Positions 7,089 to 15,049 are shown, numbered from the stretch's first letter. The stretch: DNA of 15,364 nt from Paracoccaceae bacterium (GCA_023263735.1 JALQUQ010000021.1:1-15364), one strand, 5' to 3'. A program made the numbers and translations. The notes: generated by a model from the letters alone, not told the origin.

Positions 7089-8813
7089 ATGAGACTAAGG
7101 AAAACTGCAACCGCCATGGCGCTTGCGCTGATGGCCGGCGGTCTGCCCGCCTGGGCAGATATCGAGGCGGCGAAAGCCTTCCTTGATGCGGAGATCGGTG
7201 ATCTGTCCACGCTGGACCGCGCAGGGCAGGAAGCTGAACTGCAATGGTTCATCGATGCCGCCAAGCCCTATGCGGGGATGGAAATCAAGGTGGTGTCGGA
7301 AACCATCGGCACCCATGAATATGAATCCAAGGTTCTTGCCCCGGCGTTCACCGCCATCACCGGCATCAAGGTGACCCATGACCTGATCGGCGAAGGCGAC
7401 GTGGTGGAAAAGCTGCAAACCCAAATGCAGTCTGGCGAAAACATCTATGACGCCTACATCAACGACTCGGATCTGATCGGCACCCACTGGCGCTATCAGC
7501 TGGCCCGCAACCTGACCGACTGGATGGCAGGCGAAGGCGCTGCGGTCACCAATCCGGGGCTGGACTTGGCCGACTTTATCGGCACCTCGTTCACCACCGG
7601 ACCGGACGGCAAGCTGTATCAGCTTCCCGACCAGCAGTTCGCCAACCTTTACTGGTTCCGCTACGACTGGTTCAACGATCAGAAAACCAAGGATGATTTC
7701 AAGGCCAAGTATGGCTATGACCTTGGCGTTCCGGTGAACTGGTCGGCTTATGAAGACATCGCTGAGTTCTTCACAGGGCGCGATATGTCCTACATGGGCG
7801 GGCCTGCAACCGGCGTCTATGGCAACATGGACTACGGCAAGAAAGACCCCTCGCTTGGCTGGCGTTACACTGACGCGTGGATGTCGATGGCCGGCATGGG
7901 CGACGTGGGTGAGCCGAACGGCCTGCCGGTTGACGAATGGGGCATCCGCGTCAACGAAAAGTCGCAGCCTGTCGGGTCGTGCGTGGCCCGTGGTGGTTCC
8001 ACCAATGACGCGGCAGCCGTTTACGCTGTGACCAAAGCTATCGAATGGCTGCAAAAGTACTCGCCGCCGGAAGCGGCAGGTATGACCTTCGGTGAAGCTG
8101 GCCCGGTGCCTGCGCAGGGCGCCATTGCCCAGCAGATGTTCTGGTACACCGCCTTTACCGCAGCCTCGGTGGAGCCGGGCACGCCCGTGATGAATGAGGA
8201 CGGCACGCCCAAGTGGCGCATGGCCCCCTCGCCGCACGGTGTTTACTGGCAGGAAGGCCAGAAGATCGGCTATCAAGACGCCGGTTCCTGGACCCTGATG
8301 AAATCGACCCCGGTCGATCGCGCTCAGGCGGCTTGGCTTTACGCCCAGTTCGTCACCTCGAAGACCGTTGACGTGAAAAAATCACACGTCGGCCTGACGT
8401 TCATCCGCGAAAGCTCGATCCAGCATGAAAGCTTTACCGAGCGCGCACCGAAACTGGGCGGCCTGATCGAATTCTACCGTTCGCCCGCCCGCGTTCAGTG
8501 GTCGCCAACCGGCACCAACGTTCCTGACTACCCCAAGCTGGCGCAGCTGTGGTGGCAGAACATCGGCGATGCCATGTCGGGTGCCAAGACCCCGCAAGAA
8601 GCGCTTGATGCGCTGTGCGAGGAGCAGGAAAAAGTCCTGATCCGTCTAGAGAAATCCGGCGCTCAGGGTGAACTTGGCCCGGTCATGAACGAAGAGCAGG
8701 ATCCGCAGGTCTGGCTTGATGCCCCCGGCGCTCCGGTGGCCAAGCTGGAGAACGAGGACGAGGAGCCGAAGACGGTTTCCTATGACGAGTTGATCAAGTC
8801 CTGGCAGAACTGA
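7089..8813 (+). CDS. glpV: Periplasmic glycerol-binding protein of the ABC importer
   Basis: GlpV captures the substrate in the periplasm and delivers it to GlpP/GlpQ. The 574-residue precursor begins with a Sec signal peptide (RLRK, then a hydrophobic core and a cleavage site after A-W-A at about residue 23). The mature part is a large family-1-type solute-binding protein, longer than the usual 400-450 residues. It is rich in aromatic residues (for example NLYWFRYDWF and GVYWQEG), as expected for a small-polyol binding cleft. It has only two cysteines, C298 and C510, which could pair once exported. The acidic tail ends in SYDELIKSWQN. It is the last transporter gene before two hairpins and glpK. 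Glycerol as ligand is inferred from the operon and from the rhizobial system. Confidence 0.9.
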   Translation: MRLRKTATAMALALMAGGLPAWADIEAAKAFLDAEIGDLSTLDRAGQEAELQWFIDAAKPYAGMEIKVVSETIGTHEYESKVLAPAFTAITGIKVTHDLIGEGDVVEKLQTQMQSGENIYDAYINDSDLIGTHWRYQLARNLTDWMAGEGAAVTNPGLDLADFIGTSFTTGPDGKLYQLPDQQFANLYWFRYDWFNDQKTKDDFKAKYGYDLGVPVNWSAYEDIAEFFTGRDMSYMGGPATGVYGNMDYGKKDPSLGWRYTDAWMSMAGMGDVGEPNGLPVDEWGIRVNEKSQPVGSCVARGGSTNDAAAVYAVTKAIEWLQKYSPPEAAGMTFGEAGPVPAQGAIAQQMFWYTAFTAASVEPGTPVMNEDGTPKWRMAPSPHGVYWQEGQKIGYQDAGSWTLMKSTPVDRAQAAWLYAQFVTSKTVDVKKSHVGLTFIRESSIQHESFTERAPKLGGLIEFYRSPARVQWSPTGTNVPDYPKLAQLWWQNIGDAMSGAKTPQEALDALCEEQEKVLIRLEKSGAQGELGPVMNEEQDPQVWLDAPGAPVAKLENEDEEPKTVSYDELIKSWQN

Positions 8814-8868
8814 TTTGAACACGATGGGGGGCAGGGTTTGCGCCTTGCCCCCCTCCTCTTTGTTCAAA
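8814..8868 (+). terminator. Two-tier hairpin after glpV (terminator or attenuator)
   Basis: An outer perfect 8-bp stem, TTTGAACA (8814-8821) with TGTTCAAA (8861-8868), encloses an inner stem GGGGGGCA (8826-8833) with TGCCCCCC (8846-8853). Only short T-runs follow the inner stem (TCCTCTTTG), so termination may be partial. It begins one base after the glpV stop and could stabilise the upstream mRNA. Confidence 0.55.
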
Positions 8869-8924
8869 TACTCCTGCCGGAGGCATCCGCAGCTGGCCTC
8901 TGAAGCCTCCGGCGGGGGTATTTG
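8865..8924. repeat. Long intergenic hairpin, REP-like repeat
   Basis: A 20-base arm at 8865-8884 pairs with 8905-8924 (ends CAAATA and TATTTG, core GCCGGAGGC with GCCTCCGGC), with only two G-T wobbles and a 20-base loop. From memory, hairpins of this form are scattered between genes in Rhodobacterales. Its first four bases overlap the last four of the preceding outer stem, so the two structures compete. Confidence 0.6.
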
Positions 8925-8965
8925 TGCCAAGATGAATGCCAATCGCTACGATGAGGACGAGGAAG

Positions 8966-10450
8966 ATGACGCATATTCTGGCCATTGATCAGGGCACCAC
9001 CTCATCCCGCTCGATCCTTTTTGATGGCAATCTGCGGGTCGTCGCGACCGCACAGGAAGAATTTCCCCAGCATTATCCGGCTTCGGGTTGGGTCGAACAT
9101 GATCCGTCGGACCTGTGGTCCACCGTAGCGGGCACTGCCCGCGCCGTAATTGAGAAAGCCGGGATTGTTGCCACCGATATCACCGCCATCGGCATCACCA
9201 ACCAGCGTGAAACCACGCTGATCTGGGACCGCACGACGGGCGAGCCCATTCACCATGCCATCGTCTGGCAAGACCGCCGAACCGCCGACATCTGTGCTGC
9301 GCTGAAATCTGCGGGCTACGAGCCGATGATCACCGCCCGCACAGGTCTGCTGCTGGACCCATATTTCTCGGGCACCAAGATCAAGTGGCTTTTGGATCAT
9401 GTCCCCGGAGCGCGCGCGCGGGCCGAGGCGGGGGATCTGGCCTTTGGCACCGTCGACACTTTCCTGATCTGGAAATTGACTGGCGGGCGTGTTCACGCAA
9501 CCGATGCAACGAATGCGGCGCGGGCCCTGATTTACAACATCGCCAAAGGGGAATGGGACGCCGAGATTTGCGGCCTCTTGGACATTCCGATGTCTATTCT
9601 GCCCGAGGTGAAGGACTGCGCGGCTGATTTCGGCAGCACCCGGGCCGATCTGTTCGGCCGCGAAATACCGATCCTTGGCGTCGCGGGCGATCAGCAGGCT
9701 GCAACCATCGGTCAGGCCTGCTTTCAGCCCGGTATGATGAAATCCACCTATGGCACGGGGTGCTTTGCCCTTCTGAACACCGGGGCCGACATGGTGCCCT
9801 CGACCAACCGTCTGCTGACCACCATCGCTTACCGCCTGAACGGGCGCACCACCTATGCGCTGGAAGGGTCGATCTTCATCGCCGGGGCTGTGGTGCAATG
9901 GCTGCGCGACGGGCTGAAGATCATCCGTGAGGCGCGCGAAACCCAGCCGCTTGCCGATGCTGCAGATCCTTCGCAGGATGTTGTGCTGGTCCCGGCCTTC
10001 ACCGGTCTTGGTGCGCCCTATTGGCGGCCCGATTGCCGGGGCGCGCTCTACGGCCTGACCCGTAATTCCGGCCCGGCGGAACTGGCCCGTGCTGCGCTGG
10101 AAAGCGTTGGCTATCAGACCCGCGACCTTCTTGAGGCGATGCGGTCTGATTGGGGGGCTGCCGCCGATGGTGTCTTGCGTGTTGATGGCGGGATGACGGC
10201 ATCCGATTGGGCGATGCAGTTTCTGTCCGATATTTTGGGCGCGCCAGTGGACCGTCCCGTGGTGACAGAAACCACGGCCTTGGGCGCGGCTTATTTGGCG
10301 GGGCTGCAAGCGGGCATTTACCCGCAGCCCGAGGAGTTTCAGAAAAGCTGGGCGCTGGAGCGGCGCTTCACCCCGGCGATGGACCCCGTCACCCGCGATG
10401 CGAAATACGCCCGTTGGGGCCGCGCTGTCGCCGCAACAATGGCCGTATGA
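8966..10450 (+). CDS. glpK: Glycerol kinase
   Basis: GlpK phosphorylates glycerol with ATP to sn-glycerol-3-phosphate in the cytoplasm, trapping it and making both the GlpD substrate and the probable GlpR effector. The 494-residue protein has the FGGY-kinase layout: phosphate-binding [13 protein letters not shown] near the N-terminus (8-20), [10 protein letters not shown], the FGGY signature around [13 protein letters not shown] (134-146), the middle [14 protein letters not shown] and [11 protein letters not shown], and the C-terminal [20 protein letters not shown]. Candidate starts upstream at 8936 and 8951 are in frame, but ATG 8966 gives the standard N-terminus ([12 protein letters not shown]), and AGGA at 8954-8957 is eight bases before it. 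No promoter is evident in the hairpin-filled gap after glpV, so expression probably depends on read-through. The end overlaps the dehydrogenase start by four bases (ATGA). Confidence 0.97.
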   Translation: MTHILAIDQGTTSSRSILFDGNLRVVATAQEEFPQHYPASGWVEHDPSDLWSTVAGTARAVIEKAGIVATDITAIGITNQRETTLIWDRTTGEPIHHAIVWQDRRTADICAALKSAGYEPMITARTGLLLDPYFSGTKIKWLLDHVPGARARAEAGDLAFGTVDTFLIWKLTGGRVHATDATNAARALIYNIAKGEWDAEICGLLDIPMSILPEVKDCAADFGSTRADLFGREIPILGVAGDQQAATIGQACFQPGMMKSTYGTGCFALLNTGADMVPSTNRLLTTIAYRLNGRTTYALEGSIFIAGAVVQWLRDGLKIIREARETQPLADAADPSQDVVLVPAFTGLGAPYWRPDCRGALYGLTRNSGPAELARAALESVGYQTRDLLEAMRSDWGAAADGVLRVDGGMTASDWAMQFLSDILGAPVDRPVVTETTALGAAYLAGLQAGIYPQPEEFQKSWALERRFTPAMDPVTRDAKYARWGRAVAATMAV

Positions 10451-11595
10451 TGGGATTTTCAATTCAGACGCCGACGCAAATCCTGTTTGGCCGGGGCGAG
10501 GCCGGAAAGGCCCCTGACATGATCCGCGCATTCGGTTACCGGGTGCTTGTGATATGCGGGCGCGATATGCGGCGCGCGGACTGGCTAGTGACTGCTCTGG
10601 CGGTAACCGGAGCCGAGGTGCAGACCCTGCCCTGCCCCGATGAACCTACACTGACCATGCTGACCGAAGCGCTCCATTACACGCGGGGTTTTGAACCGCA
10701 AGTCGTCGTCGGCATCGGCGGCGGGGCAGTGCTTGACATGAGCAAGGCGCTGGCCGCGATGATCCCTTCGCCGACGCCGCTGATGGACCATCTGGAGGTC
10801 GTAGGGCGCGGCCTGCCGCTTTCTGCCCCCCCCCTGCCCTTTATAGCCCTGCCGACCACCGCCGGAACCGGGGCCGAGGTGACCAAGAACGCCGTGATCG
10901 GCCTGCCGGACCATCGCCGCAAGGTCAGCCTGCGCGATGACCGCATGCTGGCAAGGCTAGCGATTGTGGACCCCGCCTTGACCGACCACTGCCCGTGGCA
11001 TGTGACGCTGGCATCGGGGCTGGATGCCGTCGTGCAGGTCATTGAGCCTTACCTGTCGACCCGCGCCAATGATTTTACCGACGCGCTGGCCCGCCCCGCC
11101 ATTGCGCGCGGGCTGACCGCCTTGCACCGCCTGTCACAGGGCGAAGACGCTGTCGCCCGCGATGATCTGGCCTGGGTCAGCCTGTGTGGCGGGCTTGCTC
11201 TAGCCAATGCCGGGCTTGGGGCGGTGCATGGGCTGGCCGGGCCGATCTGTGGCATGTGTCCCGCACCGCATGGCGCGGTTTGCGCCATTCTGCTGGGGCC
11301 GGTACTCGAGATGAACCGTAGGCGCTTGGACGAAAGCTCGCAGGCCGCCAAACGCTTGGCCGAGGTCTGCACCCTCATTGCTGAAGCTCTTGGCGGCAGC
11401 GCCGATACTGCCCCGCAGACCATCGCAGACTGGGTCCGCCGCGCTGGTCTTGATGGGCTGACAGCGCAAGGTCTGGCCCTTGGCGATCATGCGGACGTTG
11501 CCGAAGCGGCGCTGCAAGCCTCGTCCATGAAGTCCAATCCGGTGCCTTTGACCCATACAGATTTGATGTGGATCCTGTCGCAGGCCGCGCCATGA
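10447..11595 (+). CDS. Iron-containing (group III) alcohol dehydrogenase
   Basis: This is an NAD(P)-dependent dehydrogenase of the Fe-ADH family (relatives: FucO, DhaT, maleylacetate reductase), 382 residues, the usual length. The nucleotide-binding [15 protein letters not shown] and the [13 protein letters not shown] loop are present. Of the four usual metal ligands, D193 (in LDAVVQVIE), H261 (in AVHGLAG) and H275 (in PAPHGAV) are there, but the second position is Q197 where FucO and DhaT have histidine. Some family branches and glycerol dehydrogenase GldA also lack that histidine. The substrate is not known; glycerol, 1,3-propanediol or another small alcohol is plausible from the location. 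ATG 10447 overlaps the glpK stop (ATGA); ATG 10450 directly after it is equally possible. The downstream permease gene follows after 15 bases. Confidence 0.88.
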   Translation: MMGFSIQTPTQILFGRGEAGKAPDMIRAFGYRVLVICGRDMRRADWLVTALAVTGAEVQTLPCPDEPTLTMLTEALHYTRGFEPQVVVGIGGGAVLDMSKALAAMIPSPTPLMDHLEVVGRGLPLSAPPLPFIALPTTAGTGAEVTKNAVIGLPDHRRKVSLRDDRMLARLAIVDPALTDHCPWHVTLASGLDAVVQVIEPYLSTRANDFTDALARPAIARGLTALHRLSQGEDAVARDDLAWVSLCGGLALANAGLGAVHGLAGPICGMCPAPHGAVCAILLGPVLEMNRRRLDESSQAAKRLAEVCTLIAEALGGSADTAPQTIADWVRRAGLDGLTAQGLALGDHADVAEAALQASSMKSNPVPLTHTDLMWILSQAAP

Positions 11596-11610
11596 GCTTA
11601 AGGGGGAGCC

Positions 11611-12468
11611 ATGGATCGATGGCCGGATAATCGCGCGTGGTTCCTATTGTTGCCCGCCCTTTGCTTGCTTGCGTTGGTCGGGGGCTTGCCGCTCTTGGCG
11701 GTTGTCAACTATGGGCTGCATGACATCTTCACGCTGGATCAGGTGCATTGGGTCGGCCTGCAATGGTTTGAGGATATTCTGCACAGTGACCGCTTCTGGG
11801 CATCGCTGGGCCGCAGTCTTTTGTTCGCGGCTTTGGCCTTGGGCATTCAGGTGCCCTTGGGTATTCTGGTCGCCAAACTCCTCTTGTCGCTGGGCCGCCG
11901 GGCGGTCTGGGGGCTCGTATTGTGCGCGCTGCCGCTGGTGGTGCCGTGGAACATGATCCCGATGCTGTGGCTGGGCATGATCGACACGCAGACTGGTCTT
12001 CTTGGGCCGGGGCTGGCGGCGGTGGGGTTTGATTACAAATTCAACCCGGTGCACACATGGGTTCTGATCCTGCTGGTGGATACCTGGCACTGGCTGGGAT
12101 TGGTTGCGATCCTTGCTTATGCTGGCCTTGCATCAGTGCCCCCAGCCTATCGGCAAGCGGCGGCCATTGATGGTGCCTCTGGTTGGGCGGTGTTCCGTCA
12201 TATTGAGCTGCCGCGCATTACAGGCGCCTTGGCAATCGTCCTGTTGTTGCGCTGTGTCGACAGTCTGATGATCTATACCGAGGCGTTCACAATCAATGCA
12301 GGTGGCCCGGGTGATGCCACCCGGTTTCTGACGCTGGAGCTTGGCGAAGAGATCAAAGGCTTTTCCTATGGGCAGGCTGCCGCCCGGGCCAGCCTTTACT
12401 TTTTGATCGTGCTGTCCATCGTCTGGGCCTTTGTCATCGCAACCCGCCGTGACGAGGCGTCACCATGA
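11611..12468 (+). CDS. Second GlpP-like ABC permease
   Basis: This is an inner-membrane permease of 285 residues with about six transmembrane segments, clearly paralogous to GlpP upstream. Both begin with a short charged end followed by AWFL-LP, both carry VPLGI and DTWHW or DVWHW segments, and both end the EAA region with D-S-x-MIYTE. The EAA loop reads RQAAAIDGASGWAVFRHIEL (about 189-208), so it should still dock onto an ATPase. The start has AGGGGGAG three bases before it (11601-11608). No ATPase or binding protein is encoded with it, so it must borrow partners, most simply GlpS/GlpT and GlpV. It may widen or change the substrate range; the substrate is unknown. The end overlaps the next permease gene by four bases (ATGA). 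Confidence 0.87.
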   Translation: MDRWPDNRAWFLLLPALCLLALVGGLPLLAVVNYGLHDIFTLDQVHWVGLQWFEDILHSDRFWASLGRSLLFAALALGIQVPLGILVAKLLLSLGRRAVWGLVLCALPLVVPWNMIPMLWLGMIDTQTGLLGPGLAAVGFDYKFNPVHTWVLILLVDTWHWLGLVAILAYAGLASVPPAYRQAAAIDGASGWAVFRHIELPRITGALAIVLLLRCVDSLMIYTEAFTINAGGPGDATRFLTLELGEEIKGFSYGQAAARASLYFLIVLSIVWAFVIATRRDEASP

Positions 12469-13244
12469 GACGCCGTTTGGCCCTTATCGCGTTGACCGCC
12501 TTCATCCTGCTGCCGCTGACACAAGCCGTAATCCTCAGCTTTACCGTGACCCTCCCGACAGACGGCCGCGATTTGGGCAGCTTTGGCCTGATGAATTACG
12601 CCTATGTCCTGACCACGCCTGAACTGCAGTCGGCCATCCTGAACTCGCTTGCCTATGTGACGCTGAACGTCGGGCTCTGCTTGGCTTGCGGGTTGCCGGC
12701 TGCCTATGCGCTGGCGCGATTCCGCTTTGTCGGGGACCGCCACTTCCTGCTGTTGATCCTTGTCTTTCGCGTAACGCCGCCCGTGGTGCTGTCCTTGCCG
12801 ATCTTCATCATCTTCGCCCGTCTCGGGCTGGTGAATTCCCCCGTCGGGATTGCCCTTGTGCATGCGCTGTTCAACCTGCCTGTGGCGATCTGGATTCTGG
12901 AGAGCTTCATCCGCGCCGTGCCGCGCGAATTGGACGAAACGGCATTTCTTGATGGCCATTCCGGAACAGGCTTTTTCTTTCGCCATCTGATCCCTGCCAT
13001 AGCACCCGGCATCGGCGTAGCGGCCTTTTTCTGCTTTGTCTTTTCGTGGATCGAGGTCGTCTTTGCCCGCATTCTGACCGTCACCGCAGGCAAGCCGATC
13101 ACTGTGGCCATCTCGGCGATGTTCGGCTTTCAAACCGATATCGGTGCTGTGATGGCAATGACCTGCCTGTCGTTTCTTCCTGCGCTTGTGCTGATCGTTC
13201 TGATGCGCAACCACCTTGCCAAAGGGTATGTCTTACGCGCTTGA
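12465..13244 (+). CDS. Second GlpQ-like ABC permease
   Basis: This 259-residue inner-membrane permease of the MalG type is paralogous to GlpQ. Shared stretches include FNLPVAIWILESF against FNVPLAVWILEGF, and GIGVAAFFCFVFSW; about 46 of 75 residues around the EAA loop match by eye. The EAA loop reads RELDETAFLDGHSGTGFFFR. Compared with GlpQ, the N-terminal periplasmic part differs and is shorter. It starts inside the previous gene (ATGA overlap), so the two are translationally coupled and form a permease pair. It is the last recognisable gene of the operon, and no convincing terminator follows before the composition changes. The partner ATPase and binding protein are probably those of the main transporter, which is an inference. 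Confidence 0.87.
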   Translation: MRRRLALIALTAFILLPLTQAVILSFTVTLPTDGRDLGSFGLMNYAYVLTTPELQSAILNSLAYVTLNVGLCLACGLPAAYALARFRFVGDRHFLLLILVFRVTPPVVLSLPIFIIFARLGLVNSPVGIALVHALFNLPVAIWILESFIRAVPRELDETAFLDGHSGTGFFFRHLIPAIAPGIGVAAFFCFVFSWIEVVFARILTVTAGKPITVAISAMFGFQTDIGAVMAMTCLSFLPALVLIVLMRNHLAKGYVLRA

Positions 13245-13460
13245 AACGCGGCAGTATGGCTCGGTCTCTTGAATCGGGGATACTGTGCGGAGACGTACAA
13301 TTTGTAGGGTGTAAATTCGTCCCGGGTCGGCTAGATTTTTCAAACTTCGAAACCAGAAATTTGTCCAATGTTCAGTGAATCATCGCATTCCCTCGCTTGG
13401 GACATTTTAGTCGGGCCGACACAGTGGGACACTGCGCCCTTTCCTTATGCTCTCCCAAGA
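13245..13460. other. Intergenic stretch with relics of insertion-sequence ends
   Basis: No gene is seen. The stretch is less GC-rich than the operon and contains a near-perfect direct repeat, AAATTCGTCC (13313-13322) and AAATTTGTCC (13357-13366), then GGGACATTTT (13399-13408) and GGGACACTG (from 13426) as roughly inverted versions. Such repeated GTCC/GGAC motifs recall the multiple terminal repeats of IS21-type elements, but no transposase is present, so the assignment is weak. Confidence 0.3.
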
Positions 13461-13481
13461 GGCTCTGTTGTGCAAACCGCC

Positions 13482-13688
13482 TTATTGCCGAGGCTCCCCT
13501 TTCCCCGGACAGACTCTTCCCACGGCTTCCGTGACGGGTATTCCGAGTGCGGTGAAGCCGCTCAGCACGGCGACCCGGACCTAGAACTCTACGACCTGAC
13601 GGTCGAAGTCACGAGAGGCAAGACGTTGCCCCAAGAGCTTGACGCAGTGCATCTTGATCTCTGCACAGCTTCGGCGGTGATCCCAACT
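13482..13688 (-). pseudogene. C-terminal remnant of an IS5-like transposase
   Basis: On the minus strand one frame reads IKMHCVKLLGQRLASRDFD (through RQVVEF), a TAG stop at 13581-13583, then VRVAVLSGFTALGIPVTEAVG, and ends at TAA (13484-13482). A TGA in the same frame at 13691-13689 closes it upstream. The pattern of a conserved arginine-rich helix followed by RVAVLNGFTALGIP is what I recall from the C-terminus of IS5-group transposases. Two in-frame stops and the absent catalytic core show that it is dead. Confidence 0.6.
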
Positions 13689-13711
13689 TCATCGTCGCAA
13701 GATGGCCTGCC

Positions 13712-13740
13712 CGAAGCGCCGTGATGCCCACGGGGCTTCG
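13712..13740. repeat. Hairpin at the edge of the insertion-sequence remnant
   Basis: CGAAGCGCCGTG (13712-13723) pairs with CACGGGGCTTCG (13729-13740) at 11 of 12 positions around a five-base loop. It lies at the junction between the transposase remnant and the HupE-like fragment. No T-run follows. It may be an internal or terminal part of the element. Confidence 0.4.
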
Positions 13741-13763
13741 TTTCGTGCCCATCTCGATCAACG

Positions 13764-14141
13764 CCTATCATCGATGCAATCATCGCGTTTTCGGTGGTCT
13801 ACAAGGCGCTCGACAACCTGGGCGCCTTCCGCCTCTGGTTCGGCGTGCAGCCGAACACCTAGGCAGCAACGCTGATCTTCGGCCTGCTGCACGGCTTTGG
13901 CCTCGCCACCAAGATTCAGGATTACGACATCTCGCCCGATGAGCTCCTGGGCAACCTCATCGCTTTCAACCTGTGCGTCGAGCTTGGCCCGCTGATGGCG
14001 CTGGCGCTGATTCTGACGGCAATGACCCAGTGGCGGGCGAGGCCCGCCTTCGCGCGGCAGGCTTATGCCGCGAATGTCCTGATGTTGGTGGCTGGCTTTG
14101 CCATGATGGGCTTGCAGATCACCGGCTATTTCGTCGCCTGA
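13764..14141 (+). pseudogene. HupE/UreJ-like membrane protein, 5' truncated and with internal stop
   Basis: From 13767 the frame reads IIDAIIAFSVVYKALDNLGAF, then RLWFGVQPNT, a TAG stop (13860-13862), and continues as AATLIFGLLHGFGLATKI with DISPDELLGNLIAFNLCVE, a further helix pair and a stop at 14139-14141. These match the C-terminal half of the HupE/UreJ_2 family, membrane proteins suspected of metal handling; the HGFG segment is a hallmark. The N-terminal half, with the metal-binding histidine stretch, is absent and the transposon remnant occupies its place. The TAG stands where relatives, as I remember them, have a lysine or similar codon. A conserved E-x-G-Q appears here as ELGP. An 'AAGGAGG'-type site at its end belongs to the next gene. 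It is clearly non-functional unless the stop is read through. Confidence 0.78.
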
Positions 14142-14156
14142 AAGGAGGGCTGACCC

Positions 14157-15014
14157 ATGACCAACCGTTTTGAAACACCCAAAGCCCCCCTGCGGGCAGA
14201 ACCCCGGCCTTACGTGGCTACGCCGAACGTCCAGTCTGTTCCGGCAACAGCTGCCGGGCTGATCCGTTCCACGCTGGTTGCAGCCGGTGCGGCGGGAGTG
14301 ATCCTCGTCCTTTTCTGGCTGCCAGCCGAATACGGGATCGACCCGACCGGCGTAGGCCACCTGACCGGGTTGACCGAGATGGGCGACATCAAGCAGCAGC
14401 TTGCCGCCGAGGCCGAGGCCGATGCGCAGGCGGCAGCAGCGGAGCCCGTTGTCGCTGGTGCCGCCGTGCTCGCCACGGTCGATGCCGCGCCCGAAATCCT
14501 CGCGCGGCTTGACTGGATCGACGCCCAGCTTGCCGCCATTTCTGCCGTAGTCGGCGCCCCGCCTGGCCTGACCGATCCCGTGGCTGTTGCTGCGCCTGCT
14601 GCGGAACCAGCGCCCGAGGCAGCGGCCCCGGCATCCGATCCGGTCGAGGCAGCCGTTGCCGAAGCCGCCGCGCCGGAACCGACCGCCGTTCCCGCCACCC
14701 CCGGCTGGCGCGACGAGGTCAGCTACACCCTGAACCCCGGAGAGGGGATCGAGGTGAAACTCGCCATGGAGGAAGGTAAGACCGCCCGGTTCTTCTGGAC
14801 GGCGAGCGGCAGCGTGGTGAACTTCGACCTGCACGGCGACGGCAGCGGTCAGAACATCCGCTACGAACAGGGCCGCGCCGTGCCCGAGGCCGCAGGCAGC
14901 CTGACAGCCGCCTTCACCCGCAACCACGGCTGGTTCTGGCGCAACCGGACTGAAGCGCCCGTCACCGTGACGCTCAGGGCAGGAGGCGATTATAGCGAGT
15001 TGAAGGCCCCTTAA
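14157..15014 (+). CDS. Single-pass transmembrane anchor protein with Ala/Pro/Glu linker
   Basis: This 285-residue protein has a short basic N-terminus (about 35 residues), one hydrophobic segment (about 36-55, ending in VILVLFWLPAEYG), then a long linker very rich in Ala, Pro, Glu and Val (about 80-185). A compact C-terminal domain (about 188-285) follows, with GWRDEVSYTLNPGEGIEVKL, the core FFWTASGSVVNFDLHGDG and an aromatic RNHGWFWRNRT motif. The order suggests a membrane-anchored domain held in the periplasm. I recall proteins like this, called transmembrane anchor protein, next to HupE/UreJ genes. Its function is unknown; a role with the HupE-like partner is an inference. The start is firm: AAGGAGG at 14142-14148 is eight bases before the ATG, and 15 bases separate it from the HupE-like stop. 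Unlike its neighbour it is intact. Confidence 0.75.
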   Translation: MTNRFETPKAPLRAEPRPYVATPNVQSVPATAAGLIRSTLVAAGAAGVILVLFWLPAEYGIDPTGVGHLTGLTEMGDIKQQLAAEAEADAQAAAAEPVVAGAAVLATVDAAPEILARLDWIDAQLAAISAVVGAPPGLTDPVAVAAPAAEPAPEAAAPASDPVEAAVAEAAAPEPTAVPATPGWRDEVSYTLNPGEGIEVKLAMEEGKTARFFWTASGSVVNFDLHGDGSGQNIRYEQGRAVPEAAGSLTAAFTRNHGWFWRNRTEAPVTVTLRAGGDYSELKAP

Positions 15015-15021
15015 CGATCTA

Positions 15022-15049
15022 GTTCGGCGGGCCGATAGGCCCGCCGAAC
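15022..15049. terminator. Perfect 12-bp hairpin between convergent genes
   Basis: GTTCGGCGGGCC (15022-15033) and GGCCCGCCGAAC (15038-15049) form a perfect stem with a GATA loop, seven bases after the anchor-protein stop. It sits between genes that face each other, so it can end both transcripts, though neither side has a T-run. Confidence 0.6.

Larger units (their letters stand above)
13461..13745 (-). mobile_element. Truncated IS5-like insertion sequence (3' end remnant)
   Basis: The left edge GGCTCTGTTGTGCAAA (13461-13476) resembles the terminal inverted repeat of IS5-type elements of alphaproteobacteria as I remember them. Inside it, the minus strand encodes the last part of a transposase. 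The opposite end, the catalytic part and any target-site duplication are missing. The right limit is uncertain, between about 13692 and 13763, where the HupE-like reading frame becomes recognisable. A 12-bp hairpin (13712-13740) sits near this limit. Confidence 0.55.

Noticed and set aside
9002..10531. A 509-codon open frame on the minus strand opposite glpK
   Set aside because: It is a codon-bias shadow of a GC-rich gene; the plus strand encodes an unmistakable glycerol kinase and the antisense protein has no recognisable domain.
13368..13724. A 118-codon plus-strand frame across the insertion-sequence remnant
   Set aside because: It has no family resemblance and opposes the strand on which the transposase remnant is readable.
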